NCBI GenBank assembly: GCA_942490895.1
Contig: CALNZC010000066.1
Coordinates: 124,001-188,000 of the forward strand
Origin: JAGNXB01 sp942490895
Lineage (GTDB): Bacteria > Bacteroidota > Bacteroidia > Chitinophagales > Saprospiraceae
Reading direction: 5' to 3'
Length of the DNA: 64,000 bases
Every line of letters begins with the position of its first letter. The stretch's first letter is position 1. Under the pieces are notes generated by a model. That model was given only the letters and a program-made list of their open reading frames with translations. It was not told the DNA's origin and did not search any database. Shown here in pieces: positions 1 through 8,171 of the stretch. Made by a program: the position numbers and the translations under genes.

Positions 1-308
1 TTGCCTTTTGGCAAATCCAGCACTCCTCTTCGATAGATCACCAGCAATTCCCCTGAGGGATTTAAAACCAGCCCTCCAGCTGCTCCAATCCCGGTAAACA
101 GATGTTTAAAATCATGCCATAACAAGGCCAGATCTTCATGATATAACCAAACCTGCTCCTGGCCGGAACGCTTCTCCATCGCATCTAAAATTGGAAACAT
201 AGATTTGGGCTTCCCGTGATATTGAGCCACCAAGGTCCATTCTTCACGAACATCCGGAGGGCTGGAGGCCAGTACCAATTGATGTTCGTTGCAGTATATT
301 TTATACAT
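1..308 (-). CDS. NUDIX hydrolase, N-terminal part (runs off the window)
   Basis: Reading the minus strand from ATG at 308 gives 102 uninterrupted residues starting MYKIYCNEHQ and continuing past base 1. The last visible stretch, GAAGGLVLNPSGELLVIYRR followed by DLPKGK, is the start of a NUDIX fold: the beta strand before the Nudix box and the LPKG lead-in to it. The catalytic GX5EX7REUXEEXGU box itself lies outside the window. In Bacteroidota a NUDIX protein with this N-terminus is often divergent from pyrE, as here. The two start codons are only 21 bases apart, so each promoter must lie inside or beside the other gene. Substrate cannot be told from this fragment. Confidence 0.8.
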   Translation of the reverse strand, partial: MYKIYCNEHQLVLASSPPDVREEWTLVAQYHGKPKSMFPILDAMEKRSGQEQVWLYHEDLALLWHDFKHLFTGIGAAGGLVLNPSGELLVIYRRGVLDLPKG

Positions 309-329
309 TTACAGGCTTTTTTTAGTGCT

Positions 330-986
330 ATGACCGAACCGAACTACGCTACATCTCTGGCAAAGGCTCTGCTGCAAATTAATGCAATCCGCCTCAGTCC
401 ACAAAAACCATTTACTTGGGCCTCCGGCCTAAAGTCTCCCGTCTATTGTGATAATCGCCTCCTCCTCTCCTATCCTGATTTGCGACAAATTGCCATTGAT
501 GGCCTGGTGCAGATCGCGAAGGAGTATGGCAATTTGGATACTATAGCCGGAGTTGCCACTGCTGGCATTCCGCACGGAATGCTCCTGGCAGATCGACTGG
601 GCCTGCCCTTCATCTATGTCCGCAGCAAGCCGAAAGAACATGGCAAAGGCAACCAGATCGAGGGTGCCTTTACCGCCGGCCAAAAGGTCCTGGTTATTGA
701 AGACCTGATCAGCACAGGTGGCAGCTCTCTCCAGGCAGTAACCGCTTTACAAGACAGCGGGCTTATCGTACATGCCGTCGCTGCCCTTTTTACCTATGGA
801 TTTCCGGAATCTGAACAGCGATTTGCCGAGGCATCCATACCTCTTCGGACAATCAGTACATATACGACGGCCCTTGAGGTCTCTCAAAATATGGGGCAAA
901 TCACTGCTGCGGATGCAGAACTGATGGCCACCTGGTATCAGGATCCACGCAAGTGGTCCGACAAATTCCTTCATCAGCCTGTCTAG
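330..986 (+). CDS. pyrE: Orotate phosphoribosyltransferase
   Basis: The enzyme converts orotate and PRPP to orotidine 5'-monophosphate in de novo pyrimidine synthesis. The 218-residue product (family about 210) has the PRPP-binding signature VLVIEDLISTGGSS at residues 120-133 and the catalytic-loop stretch KPKEHGKG at 100-107. ATG at 330 is chosen although the frame is open to 216, because homology starts at MTEPNYATSLA and the upstream part overlaps the divergent NUDIX gene. A possible -7 box TACATTTA lies at 304-311. The gene stands alone; the aminopeptidase downstream begins 66 bases later. Confidence 0.95.
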   Translation: MTEPNYATSLAKALLQINAIRLSPQKPFTWASGLKSPVYCDNRLLLSYPDLRQIAIDGLVQIAKEYGNLDTIAGVATAGIPHGMLLADRLGLPFIYVRSKPKEHGKGNQIEGAFTAGQKVLVIEDLISTGGSSLQAVTALQDSGLIVHAVAALFTYGFPESEQRFAEASIPLRTISTYTTALEVSQNMGQITAADAELMATWYQDPRKWSDKFLHQPV

Positions 987-1052
987 CTTACAGACAGCCC
1001 AATCAACTTTTTTTCGCTAATTGCGTACATCAGCTAGAACGTGACAACACCT

Positions 1053-2132
1053 ATGAAAATTCTGAATAAAGCATCTGAAGCCTTTTTGCAAAAATACCTG
1101 GACAACCATGCTCCTACTGGATATGAATCCTCTGGGCAAAAGATCTGGTTGGAGTATCTCAAGCCTTACGTAGATGAGGTACATCTGGATAATTATGGTT
1201 CCGCTTATGGAATCATCAATCCCGGTCAGGACTTTCGGGTTGTGATCGAGGCCCATGCCGACGAGATCTCCTGGTTTGTCAATTACATTACCGAAGACGG
1301 GTTTATCAATGTCGTGCGAAATGGTGGATCAGACCACCAGATCGCCCCATCCATGCGTGTGCATATCCACACCAAGGAAGGGATAGTAAACGGAGTTTTT
1401 GGATGGCCCGCCATCCATTTGCGCAAAGGAAAGGACGCCAATCTCGCCCCGTCCATGGAGAATATTTTTGTGGATATCGGGGCAAAAAACAAGGAGGAAG
1501 TCCTGAAAAAAGGCATCCACGTCGGCTGCGTCATCACCTTTGAAGACAATATGACGACTCTGAATGGTCGATTTATCGTCGGACGAGCATTGGATAATCG
1601 CATTGGCGGTTTCTGTATCGCCCAGGTAGCTCGCCTCCTGAAAGAGCAAAAGATCAAACTTCCCTACTCGCTCTATATCGTCAATGCGGTTCAAGAAGAA
1701 GTGGGTCTCCGGGGTGCGGAGATGGTGGCTCGGACTATTGCTCCACATGCTGCGATTGTTACGGATGTCACCCATGATACCTTTACTCCATTGGTCAACA
1801 AGACCATCAATGGGGAGATCAAGTGTGGTGACGGCCCAACCATCACTTATGCCCCTGCCGTTCACAATACCCTTCGCGACCTCATCATTGAAACCGCCGA
1901 GGAAAATAAGATCCCTTTCCAACGAGAAGCATCATCCCGGTCGACCGGTACAGATACAGACGCCTTCGCCTATTCAAATGGTGGCGTACCTGCATCTTTA
2001 GTCTCTCTGCCTTTGCGCTACATGCATACCACCGTAGAAATGGCGCATCGGGATGACATTGCTCATTTGGTTCAACTGCTCTTCCACAGTGTCCAAAAGA
2101 TCTCCAACCAACATAATTTCAAATACTTCTAA
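1053..2132 (+). CDS. M42 family metallopeptidase (glutamyl aminopeptidase/FrvX type)
   Basis: This is a dinuclear zinc or cobalt aminopeptidase of family M42, 359 residues, expected to be cytoplasmic and to assemble as a large tetrahedral oligomer (family knowledge). Visible metal and catalytic motifs are AHAD at about residues 67-70, GRALDNRIGG at 177-186, NAVQEEVGLRGA at 211-222 and TDVTHDT at 237-243. ATG at 1053 is preferred; an in-frame GTG at 1041 would add four residues. The substrate is probably short peptides with acidic or neutral N-termini, which the sequence does not prove. The 3' end overlaps the frame of the next gene. Confidence 0.88.
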   Translation: MKILNKASEAFLQKYLDNHAPTGYESSGQKIWLEYLKPYVDEVHLDNYGSAYGIINPGQDFRVVIEAHADEISWFVNYITEDGFINVVRNGGSDHQIAPSMRVHIHTKEGIVNGVFGWPAIHLRKGKDANLAPSMENIFVDIGAKNKEEVLKKGIHVGCVITFEDNMTTLNGRFIVGRALDNRIGGFCIAQVARLLKEQKIKLPYSLYIVNAVQEEVGLRGAEMVARTIAPHAAIVTDVTHDTFTPLVNKTINGEIKCGDGPTITYAPAVHNTLRDLIIETAEENKIPFQREASSRSTGTDTDAFAYSNGGVPASLVSLPLRYMHTTVEMAHRDDIAHLVQLLFHSVQKISNQHNFKYF

Positions 2133-3009
2133 ACCCATTGATCATCCCTCCTGGTTTGATCGGTGGAGCCATACATTGATTTATAGTCATGTCTGGGTTG
2201 CAGGAGCAGCAACAGCTTTATGTTTGCATACACTCGCTCTGTACAACCAGAGAGGCGCCCCCTTTTCATTGCTTCTCTTTGTCTTTTCAGGGACACTGAC
2301 CGCTTATTCCCTTCATCGTTGGGTTGGTGCCAATATCCTTTCGCCTCAAAGGCACTCTCTGATCGGCAATTTGCGATCCTGGTGGCCCTGGTTGATCCTG
2401 CTCGGTGGACTGGCCTCCTTATATGCCTTCCTGCACTTATCCACACTGGGGCAATTCTTTGGCGCCCTGGGCGGGGCCTTGTCCATCGCCTATATTCTCC
2501 CCATCAACAGGGATCATCGTATTCGGGATATACCCGGGCTGAAGATCTTTTTGATCAGCATGGCATGGGCCACGACTACTGTGCTGTTACCATGGGCAGA
2601 GTCGACTGCGCCTGCTGACTGGATCGTGGTGGGATGGCATTTCCTATCCCGGGCCCTGTTCATATTTGCGATCACACTCCCGTTTGACCTCCGCGATCTC
2701 CAGTCGGATGAACAACATGATACCTTGACCCTCCCTCTCCTGCTGGGATGGCCGGCATGTCTTCGACTGGGACTTCTAGCCCTAGCTTCAAGCCTGATCA
2801 TCGATATTTTCCTTGGCATCAGGACGTCGGTAGAATGGGTGCCCCTGGTCGGCAATGCTGTCACCCTCCTCGTCAGTGGCATACTCCTTTTTCAAACCCA
2901 TCGTAACCGTCCGGAACATTTTTTTGGTCTGGTGATCGATGGCGTCATGTATCTACCCTGGCTGACTACCCTCCTCCTTTTCTGGATCAGCCGCCTGCTA
3001 TTTGCCTAA
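2053..3009 (+). CDS. UbiA-like integral membrane protein
   Basis: The protein has about eight hydrophobic segments and the second aspartate motif of UbiA prenyltransferases, seen as FDLRDLQSDEQHD near residue 210. The first NDxxDxxxD motif of genuine prenyltransferases is replaced by a segment without that spacing (near LPINRDHRIRDIP). This matches a Bacteroidota UbiA-like family of unknown activity, so prenyl transfer should not be assumed. The start is uncertain. ATG at 2053 would overlap the M42 gene by 80 bases, GTG at 2089 or TTG at 2176 are alternatives, and the convincing protein sequence begins near 2137. The 3' end overlaps the convergent gene by 12 bases. Confidence 0.7.
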   Translation: MTLLIWFNCSSTVSKRSPTNIISNTSKPIDHPSWFDRWSHTLIYSHVWVAGAATALCLHTLALYNQRGAPFSLLLFVFSGTLTAYSLHRWVGANILSPQRHSLIGNLRSWWPWLILLGGLASLYAFLHLSTLGQFFGALGGALSIAYILPINRDHRIRDIPGLKIFLISMAWATTTVLLPWAESTAPADWIVVGWHFLSRALFIFAITLPFDLRDLQSDEQHDTLTLPLLLGWPACLRLGLLALASSLIIDIFLGIRTSVEWVPLVGNAVTLLVSGILLFQTHRNRPEHFFGLVIDGVMYLPWLTTLLLFWISRLLFA

Positions 3010-3900
3010 AAAAAAGGCCCGTCGGACGCCACATTGTATGGACGAATAGGGCCAGTCCAAAATTCCGGTGCTCACTTTCAAAATGAGCTGCCAGGGACGG
3101 TCCACTGCACCCCATCGCGTTTCCAATTGAGCCAGGATCGGGCGATCATTCGCCTGAAAATACCCCCAATACCCCCGCATTTCTCCCCGGAGGGACCATT
3201 CGGTATCTGTCCAGCCCAAACTGCCGCCAAACAGGATACAATCATTCTGCCGGTGGTCGTCATTGTAGGTTTGAAACGCATAAAAACCCAGCATCGCTTC
3301 CCAATCCCAAGCGGGATGGCCGTTCAAGCGGCTGGCCATATCCAGGTCAAAAAAATACCCGGGAGTGTCGGTAAAACGTGCGGCACCCAGATTAGTCCCT
3401 GATGCTGTTTTTAGTCCAACCCGTAGCTCTGTTCTGACCAGGGGAATCCATTCGGGCGGAATGCGGATAGCGGATTCAACATAAATATCCCCTCCCGCCC
3501 ATTGATGATCATATGAGAGGAAGTGAATCCGGCGCAATGTTTTCAAGGCATGGCTGGTCTGATACCACTCAAGAGGAACCAGATGTATCCGCAATCGAAC
3601 CCATGGACTCGGCTGCCATCTCAGGTCCAAGTCTGCATTCAAGGTGACCTCACCCTGGCGAAAATGAGAAGCTCCAGACACTGTAAAGGAGGTGAGGGTA
3701 TCCCATTGATGATGCAGATCGGGTACAGGCATGGCGTTTGGGCCCATACCCGTGGGTGTCAATTCGAGGTAATTTGGATAAGGCGTCACGCCATCCCACT
3801 TCACATTGTCGGACCACCATTCAGGCGTTTGTGCCGAACAGAATATCCTCGCATTCAGGAAGAGTATGACAACTGTGAAAAACTTAATCTTGCTGACCAT
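2998..3900 (-). CDS. Hypothetical secreted or outer-membrane protein
   Basis: A 300-residue protein with a Sec signal peptide (MVSKIKFFTVVILFLNARIFCSAQ, cleavage probably after SAQ). The mature part is rich in tryptophan and tyrosine with alternating hydrophobic strands (for example LRIHLVPLEW, WSLRGEMRGYWGYF, LILKVSTGIL), which suggests a beta barrel or beta-sandwich envelope protein. No catalytic motif was recognised. It starts 17 bases inside the 3' end of trmD and may be co-transcribed with it; that coupling is positional only. Confidence 0.7.
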   Translation of the reverse strand: MVSKIKFFTVVILFLNARIFCSAQTPEWWSDNVKWDGVTPYPNYLELTPTGMGPNAMPVPDLHHQWDTLTSFTVSGASHFRQGEVTLNADLDLRWQPSPWVRLRIHLVPLEWYQTSHALKTLRRIHFLSYDHQWAGGDIYVESAIRIPPEWIPLVRTELRVGLKTASGTNLGAARFTDTPGYFFDLDMASRLNGHPAWDWEAMLGFYAFQTYNDDHRQNDCILFGGSLGWTDTEWSLRGEMRGYWGYFQANDRPILAQLETRWGAVDRPWQLILKVSTGILDWPYSSIQCGVRRAFFLGK

Positions 3901-4576
3901 GATCTAATAGATTCGGTCGGCGTTGCCTGGTTCGTTTCACAGCTTCATCATGTCGCCATTGCTCAATAGCCTTGAAGTTTCCGGATAACAGAATGTCCGG
4001 TATTTTCCATCCCCGAAATTCAGCTGGCCGGGTATATACCGGTGGCGCCACCAGATCATCCTGGAAGGAATCAAATAATGCTGAGGTTTCGTCATTGAGT
4101 ACACCGGGCAACAGGCGCCCTACAGCGTCTACAACCACAGCAGCGGCTAGTTCACCGCCACTGAGGACATAGTCACCAATACTGATCTCCTTTGTAACAA
4201 CATGCTCACGAATACGCTCATCGATTCCTTTATAGTGCCCACAGATCAGCATCAGATTGGTTGCCATCGACAATTTATTGGCCATAGGTTGGTCCAATTG
4301 TTCTCCATCGGGTGCCATATAAATGATCTCATCATAAGTCCGCCTGGATCGCAGATCATCGATACAACTCATCAACGGTTCGGGCATCATCACCATGCCA
4401 GCACCTCCCCCGAAAGCATAGTCATCTACCTGATGATGCTTGCCGAGTCCATAAGTCCGGAGGTCTACAATATCCACTTCCAACAATCCGCGGTCTTTAG
4501 CCCGCCCTAAAATGGAGTGGCTGAGTGGGCTGGCCAACAGTTCAGGAACAACAGTAATGATATCAATGTGCAGCAC
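3884..4576 (-). CDS. trmD: tRNA (guanine37-N1)-methyltransferase
   Basis: TrmD methylates G37 of tRNAs with S-adenosylmethionine to prevent +1 frameshifting. The 230-residue protein shows the trefoil-knot SAM-binding motifs LICGHYKGIDERI and EISIGDYVLSGGELAA, followed by RLLPGVLNDETS, all diagnostic for TrmD. The start codon is GTG at 4576, giving (M)LHIDIITVVPELL, which aligns with the usual MRIDIIT start. It overlaps the following secreted-protein gene by 17 bases. The usual neighbours rpsP and rimM are absent. Confidence 0.95.
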   Translation of the reverse strand: MLHIDIITVVPELLASPLSHSILGRAKDRGLLEVDIVDLRTYGLGKHHQVDDYAFGGGAGMVMMPEPLMSCIDDLRSRRTYDEIIYMAPDGEQLDQPMANKLSMATNLMLICGHYKGIDERIREHVVTKEISIGDYVLSGGELAAAVVVDAVGRLLPGVLNDETSALFDSFQDDLVAPPVYTRPAEFRGWKIPDILLSGNFKAIEQWRHDEAVKRTRQRRPNLLDHGQQD

Positions 4577-4591
4577 GTAGAATCCGGTGTG

Positions 4592-5179
4592 TTACCGGCG
4601 TTTGACCTGTTGCAAAGATGGATAATGTTGGTCAGGATCCCTTAAGAAATCCTGGATTCGATTTTCCAACTCCTTATCCACCAGATCCCATAATGGTTGA
4701 TCGACCTGTTTCAAAAGGATCAAGGCGGTCCTGACCTGTGCATCCCACTCCGGAAAATACTGGTCAATGTCGCCTGCTGAGACCACACGTCGACAGCCCG
4801 GCTTGGAACAGGACAGGGGCATAGGAGACTCCAGATTGAACAGTCCGTATTCATCTGTTATTTCTTCTCCTGGAAGGATATCCCGGATGGCGATCTCAAA
4901 ACCAAAACCGGTTGTCATCGTATTGGGAAAACAGCAATGGTTGACATATTTCCCCAGATCCCAACTCAGAACCCGGTTTCCCGCTTCATCTACATAAGCA
5001 TATCGCTCAACTGGTCCTTGAAGCACTTCAGGTAGTCGCGCATAATGGTCATCATCGATCACCAACTCCAGGGAATCACGGATATAGGTAATGGTCCCCA
5101 TCGGTATGAAGGCCGTTGCATACACTCCCAGCCCGATGCGGGTGCTTTTATTCTTCAAACGTGAAGCAGGATGAAACAT
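4592..5179 (-). CDS. SET domain-containing protein
   Basis: A 195-residue protein with a SET lysine-methyltransferase fold. The N-terminal strand STRIGLGVYATAFIPMG (about 12-28), the knot motif NHCCFPNT at 80-87 and GEEITDEYGLF at 104-114 match SET motifs III and IV. A short Cys-containing tail (CSKPGC) resembles a post-SET element. Bacterial SET proteins of this size are known but their substrates mostly are not. ATG at 5179 is chosen over the TTG at 5203; the latter adds eight residues without homology and overlaps an AATCTTTG box (5191-5198) that may be the promoter. It lies 15 bases upstream of trmD and may share its transcript. Confidence 0.82.
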   Translation of the reverse strand: MFHPASRLKNKSTRIGLGVYATAFIPMGTITYIRDSLELVIDDDHYARLPEVLQGPVERYAYVDEAGNRVLSWDLGKYVNHCCFPNTMTTGFGFEIAIRDILPGEEITDEYGLFNLESPMPLSCSKPGCRRVVSAGDIDQYFPEWDAQVRTALILLKQVDQPLWDLVDKELENRIQDFLRDPDQHYPSLQQVKRR

Positions 5180-5422
5180 GCTGAATTTTTCGCAAAGATT
5201 CAATCATTTTTGTCCATTTTCAATCTTTGACAAGGGTAAAAATTTATTCCCGTTTTCAGGAGCGAGAGTGTACATTTGCTGCGAAATTAAGCGGCAAAAC
5301 ATCCCGTCAATCGTGCACAGGAGCGGTTTCAACCGTACTCCGGGAAACTTTTCACCTTGTTTTACCGTTATTGGGGCATTTCGGCAACGGAATGTCGTTG
5401 CCTTCGTCTTCAAAGCAATCGC

Positions 5423-5887
5423 ATGGAAAACACCTCATCACCAGAAGCTACCCGCTATTCGGATGCTGAATTGGAAGAGTTTCGACTCCTCGTCAATGAA
5501 AAATTGACAAAGGCGCGCACTGAACTAGAGTTCATGCAAAGCCAATTATCTGAAATGAGTGAGAACACCAACAATAAAAACAGTGGTGATCTTTTTGATG
5601 ACAGCAGTCTCCATACTGAGATCGAAATGATGAGTCGGATGGTCTCCCGGCAACAGCATTTTATTCAAAACCTTGAGGCGGCTCTATTTCGGATCAGAAA
5701 TAAGTCATACGGCATTTGTGCCATCACGGGCAAGTTGATCAGCAAAGAACGCCTTCAACTGGTTCCCCATGCGACCAAGAGTGTGCTCGGCAAGGAGGAA
5801 GAGAAAAAGCAAATAGCCCAAGAGCCATTCAAAGGCGCTTACTCAGGTGTCAACCCATTGAAAGGAACGGACGGTGGTGAAGATTAA
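5423..5887 (+). CDS. TraR/DksA-type transcription factor-like protein
   Basis: A 154-residue protein with an N-terminal coiled coil (about 15-105) and a C-terminal finger-like segment YGICAITGKLISKERLQLVPHAT. This has the DksA architecture, in which the coiled coil enters the RNA polymerase secondary channel. Only one cysteine of the four-cysteine zinc site remains, as is usual for the Bacteroidota version of this family. ATG at 5423 is chosen because the upstream 22 codons look non-coding. A transcription terminator follows at 5943. Confidence 0.85.
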   Translation: MENTSSPEATRYSDAELEEFRLLVNEKLTKARTELEFMQSQLSEMSENTNNKNSGDLFDDSSLHTEIEMMSRMVSRQQHFIQNLEAALFRIRNKSYGICAITGKLISKERLQLVPHATKSVLGKEEEKKQIAQEPFKGAYSGVNPLKGTDGGED

Positions 5888-5942
5888 GGCCATTCCTCCT
5901 GTTGACACTTTACTTTCAGACACTTTTTAAAAGTCATTCTCT

Positions 5943-5973
5943 CCTGCCCTCTCCTAAGGGGGCAGGATTTTTT
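5943..5973 (+). terminator. Rho-independent terminator after the TraR/DksA-type gene
   Basis: A seven-base-pair GC-rich stem (CCTGCCC / GGGCAGG, 5943-5949 with 5960-5966) is followed by A and a run of six T. It lies 55 bases after the stop codon and separates this gene from arginine decarboxylase. Confidence 0.75.
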
Positions 5974-6027
5974 ATTATTGCGGTGCCATTCGGGTTCACC
6001 TTTATCCAATTCGCAGCTTCCTGACCT

Positions 6028-7431
6028 ATGAAGAATAAGTATTTCGACCTTATTGATCAGACATTTGACTTTCCACAGGAGGGGTTTGATATTGAGAATG
6101 GGTACTTGACCTTCCATAACTTCTCGGTGATGCATCTGATCCAGAAGTATGGTACACCCTTGAAGCTGACCTACCTGCCACGGATCGGTGCTCAGATCAA
6201 AAAGGCAAAGAACATCTTCAATCGTGCGATTAAATCCTTGAATTATGGCGGGGACTACTACTATTGCTACTGCACGAAAAGCAATCATTTTCGCTATATC
6301 CTGGATGAGGTCATGCAGCACGATGTGCATCTCGAAACCTCATCTTCCTTTGATATTGACCTGCTCCGCAACCTCCATGCGGCAGGGAAACTGCGCAAGG
6401 ACTCCATCATCATCAATAACGGGTTCAAACCCCGTGCCTACACGGAAAAGATCGCCAGCTTGATCAATGAGGGGTTCTATAATGTCATACCTGTATTGGA
6501 TCATCCGGATGAACTGGCAAATTATGATGAACTCGTCAATGGTGAGTGCAAGCTGGGGATCCGTGTCGCAACGGATGAAGAACCCAACTTTGAGTTCTAT
6601 ACATCCAGACTTGGATTTCGGGCCACTGAAGTCATTCCTTACTATCAGGAACGGATCGCCACTAATCCCAAGTTCAAGCTGAAGATGCTGCACTTCTTTG
6701 TGGATACCGGTATCAAAGACACCATCTACTATTGGGGCGAATTGAAGAAAGCCATCAAGCTCTATGGGGAACTCAAAAAAATATGCCCTGAACTAAGGGC
6801 GATCAACATTGGTGGTGGAATGCCCATACGCAACACCCTGAGCTTTGAGTACGACTACAAATACATGGTCAAGGAGATCGTCAGCATGATCCAACAGGCC
6901 TGCGAAGAAGATGGCATCCCGGAACCGGACATCTTCACTGAATTTGGAAAGTATACTGTAGGTGAAAGTGGTGCCACCATCTTTTCCGTCCTTGCTCAGA
7001 AGAAGCAAAACGATGCAGAAACCTGGTACATGATCGACAATTCCCTGATGAACACCCTGCCGGACAGTTGGGGAATCTATGAACGATTTATTCTTTTACC
7101 GGTCAACAAGTGGGAGAATGAATATCACCGGGTCAATATTGGCGGGTTGAGTTGCGACAACTCGGACTACTACAATTCGGAAGTTCACGAGAATCAGGTC
7201 TACCTGCCTCGTATTGAGGCTGGAGATGAAGAACCGCTGTATATCGGATTCTTTCACACCGGTGCCTATCAGGATTCGATCAGCGGGTTTGGTGGGATCA
7301 AACACTGCCTCATTCCCTCACCCAAACATGTGATCGTCGATCGTGATGAAATGGGCAACCTCGTCGACTGGCAGGTTTATGAAGAACAAACCGCAGAAAG
7401 CATGCTAAAGATCCTTGGATATTTACCTTGA
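6028..7431 (+). CDS. speA: Biosynthetic arginine decarboxylase, short Bacteroidota type
   Basis: A PLP-dependent fold-III decarboxylase that makes agmatine from arginine for polyamine synthesis. The 467-residue protein carries the PLP-lysine segment CYCTKSNHF (K84), the glycine-rich phosphate loop INIGGGMP (about 278-285) and the C-terminal active-site motif LSCDNSDYY. It is shorter than the E. coli enzyme of about 630-660 residues, as is normal for the Bacteroidota form. Other fold-III decarboxylases (diaminopimelate, carboxynorspermidine) are related, but the KSNHF and GGLSCDNSD contexts fit the arginine enzyme best. A strong terminator follows 17 bases after the stop. Confidence 0.87.
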   Translation: MKNKYFDLIDQTFDFPQEGFDIENGYLTFHNFSVMHLIQKYGTPLKLTYLPRIGAQIKKAKNIFNRAIKSLNYGGDYYYCYCTKSNHFRYILDEVMQHDVHLETSSSFDIDLLRNLHAAGKLRKDSIIINNGFKPRAYTEKIASLINEGFYNVIPVLDHPDELANYDELVNGECKLGIRVATDEEPNFEFYTSRLGFRATEVIPYYQERIATNPKFKLKMLHFFVDTGIKDTIYYWGELKKAIKLYGELKKICPELRAINIGGGMPIRNTLSFEYDYKYMVKEIVSMIQQACEEDGIPEPDIFTEFGKYTVGESGATIFSVLAQKKQNDAETWYMIDNSLMNTLPDSWGIYERFILLPVNKWENEYHRVNIGGLSCDNSDYYNSEVHENQVYLPRIEAGDEEPLYIGFFHTGAYQDSISGFGGIKHCLIPSPKHVIVDRDEMGNLVDWQVYEEQTAESMLKILGYLP

Positions 7432-7447
7432 ACACAACAAGCTGAAT

Positions 7448-7481
7448 AAAAAAAGGCCCTTGCATGCAAGGGCCTTTTTTT
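7448..7481. terminator. Bidirectional terminator between speA and the FKBP gene
   Basis: A perfect palindrome (GGCCCTTGCA / TGCAAGGGCC, 7455-7474) is flanked by seven A on the left and seven T on the right. It can end both the rightward speA transcript and the leftward FKBP transcript. Confidence 0.9.
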
Positions 7482-7499
7482 AGTTCTGATAAACGCGAA

Positions 7500-8171
7500 T
7501 TAGTCGATACTGATCAACTCTACTTCGAAGATCAACGGCGTGAAGGGAGGGATTTTCGCCCCTGCTCCTCTTGATCCGTAAGCTAGATCAGAAGGCACAT
7601 ACAAGCGCCACTTATCCCCTGTCTTCATCAGTTGAAGGGCTTCCGTCCAACCTTTGATCACGCCATTCACTGGAAATGAAGCCGGCTCACCACGATCGAC
7701 AGAGCTGTCGAACACAGTGCCATCCAGTAATGTTCCATGATAGTGAGTCGTCACTTTATCAGTAAGTGCCGGGCTAGCTCCTGTTCCAGATTGGATCACT
7801 TCATATTGCAGGCCACTAGGTAGTGTCGTGATTCCTGCCTTTTTACCGTTTTCCACGAAGAAAGCAGCAGCATCAGCTACGGCATCCGCAAATTTGGATT
7901 CCTCCTTTTTTTGCATGTATTCCTGGACAACCTGATTGGCAGCGGCCTGATCAATCTTCATATCACTTTTCGTGATTGCTGCTTTCAGACCATCCGCAAG
8001 GGAGGTAATATCCAATTTTTCAAATCCTTGCTTGGACAGGTTGTCACCGACAAGGATACCTAAACTGTAACTCAAAGAATCCATTTGCTGTGCGTTAGTT
8101 GTATTGATGTTGAAAATCATGAAGCCGATCAGAAGAACCAAAGGCTTCAAGGCAATGGTGTATGTCCTCAT
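7500..8171 (-). CDS. FKBP-type peptidyl-prolyl isomerase, exported (FkpA/Mip-like)
   Basis: A 223-residue protein with a signal peptide (residues 1-27, ending NTTNAQ), an N-terminal helical dimerisation domain (about 29-105) and a C-terminal FKBP domain (about 112-222). Typical FKBP residues are present: VTTHYHGTLLDGTVFDSS, PASFPVNGVIKGWTEALQLMKTGDKW and PSDLAYGSRGAGAKIPPFTPLIFEVEL. It should act as a proline isomerase and folding helper in the periplasm. Its ATG overlaps the stop of the upstream M20 dipeptidase by four bases, so the two are translationally coupled. Confidence 0.92.
   Translation of the reverse strand: MRTYTIALKPLVLLIGFMIFNINTTNAQQMDSLSYSLGILVGDNLSKQGFEKLDITSLADGLKAAITKSDMKIDQAAANQVVQEYMQKKEESKFADAVADAAAFFVENGKKAGITTLPSGLQYEVIQSGTGASPALTDKVTTHYHGTLLDGTVFDSSVDRGEPASFPVNGVIKGWTEALQLMKTGDKWRLYVPSDLAYGSRGAGAKIPPFTPLIFEVELISID

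Noticed and set aside
1329..1922. 197-codon minus-strand frame opposite the M42 aminopeptidase
   Set aside because: It is fully antisense to a gene with strong family motifs and has no recognisable protein features.
5221..5235. AATCTTTG sequence as promoter of the TraR/DksA-type gene
   Set aside because: First base deviates from TAnnTTTG and it lies nearly 200 bases upstream of the start codon; not enough support.
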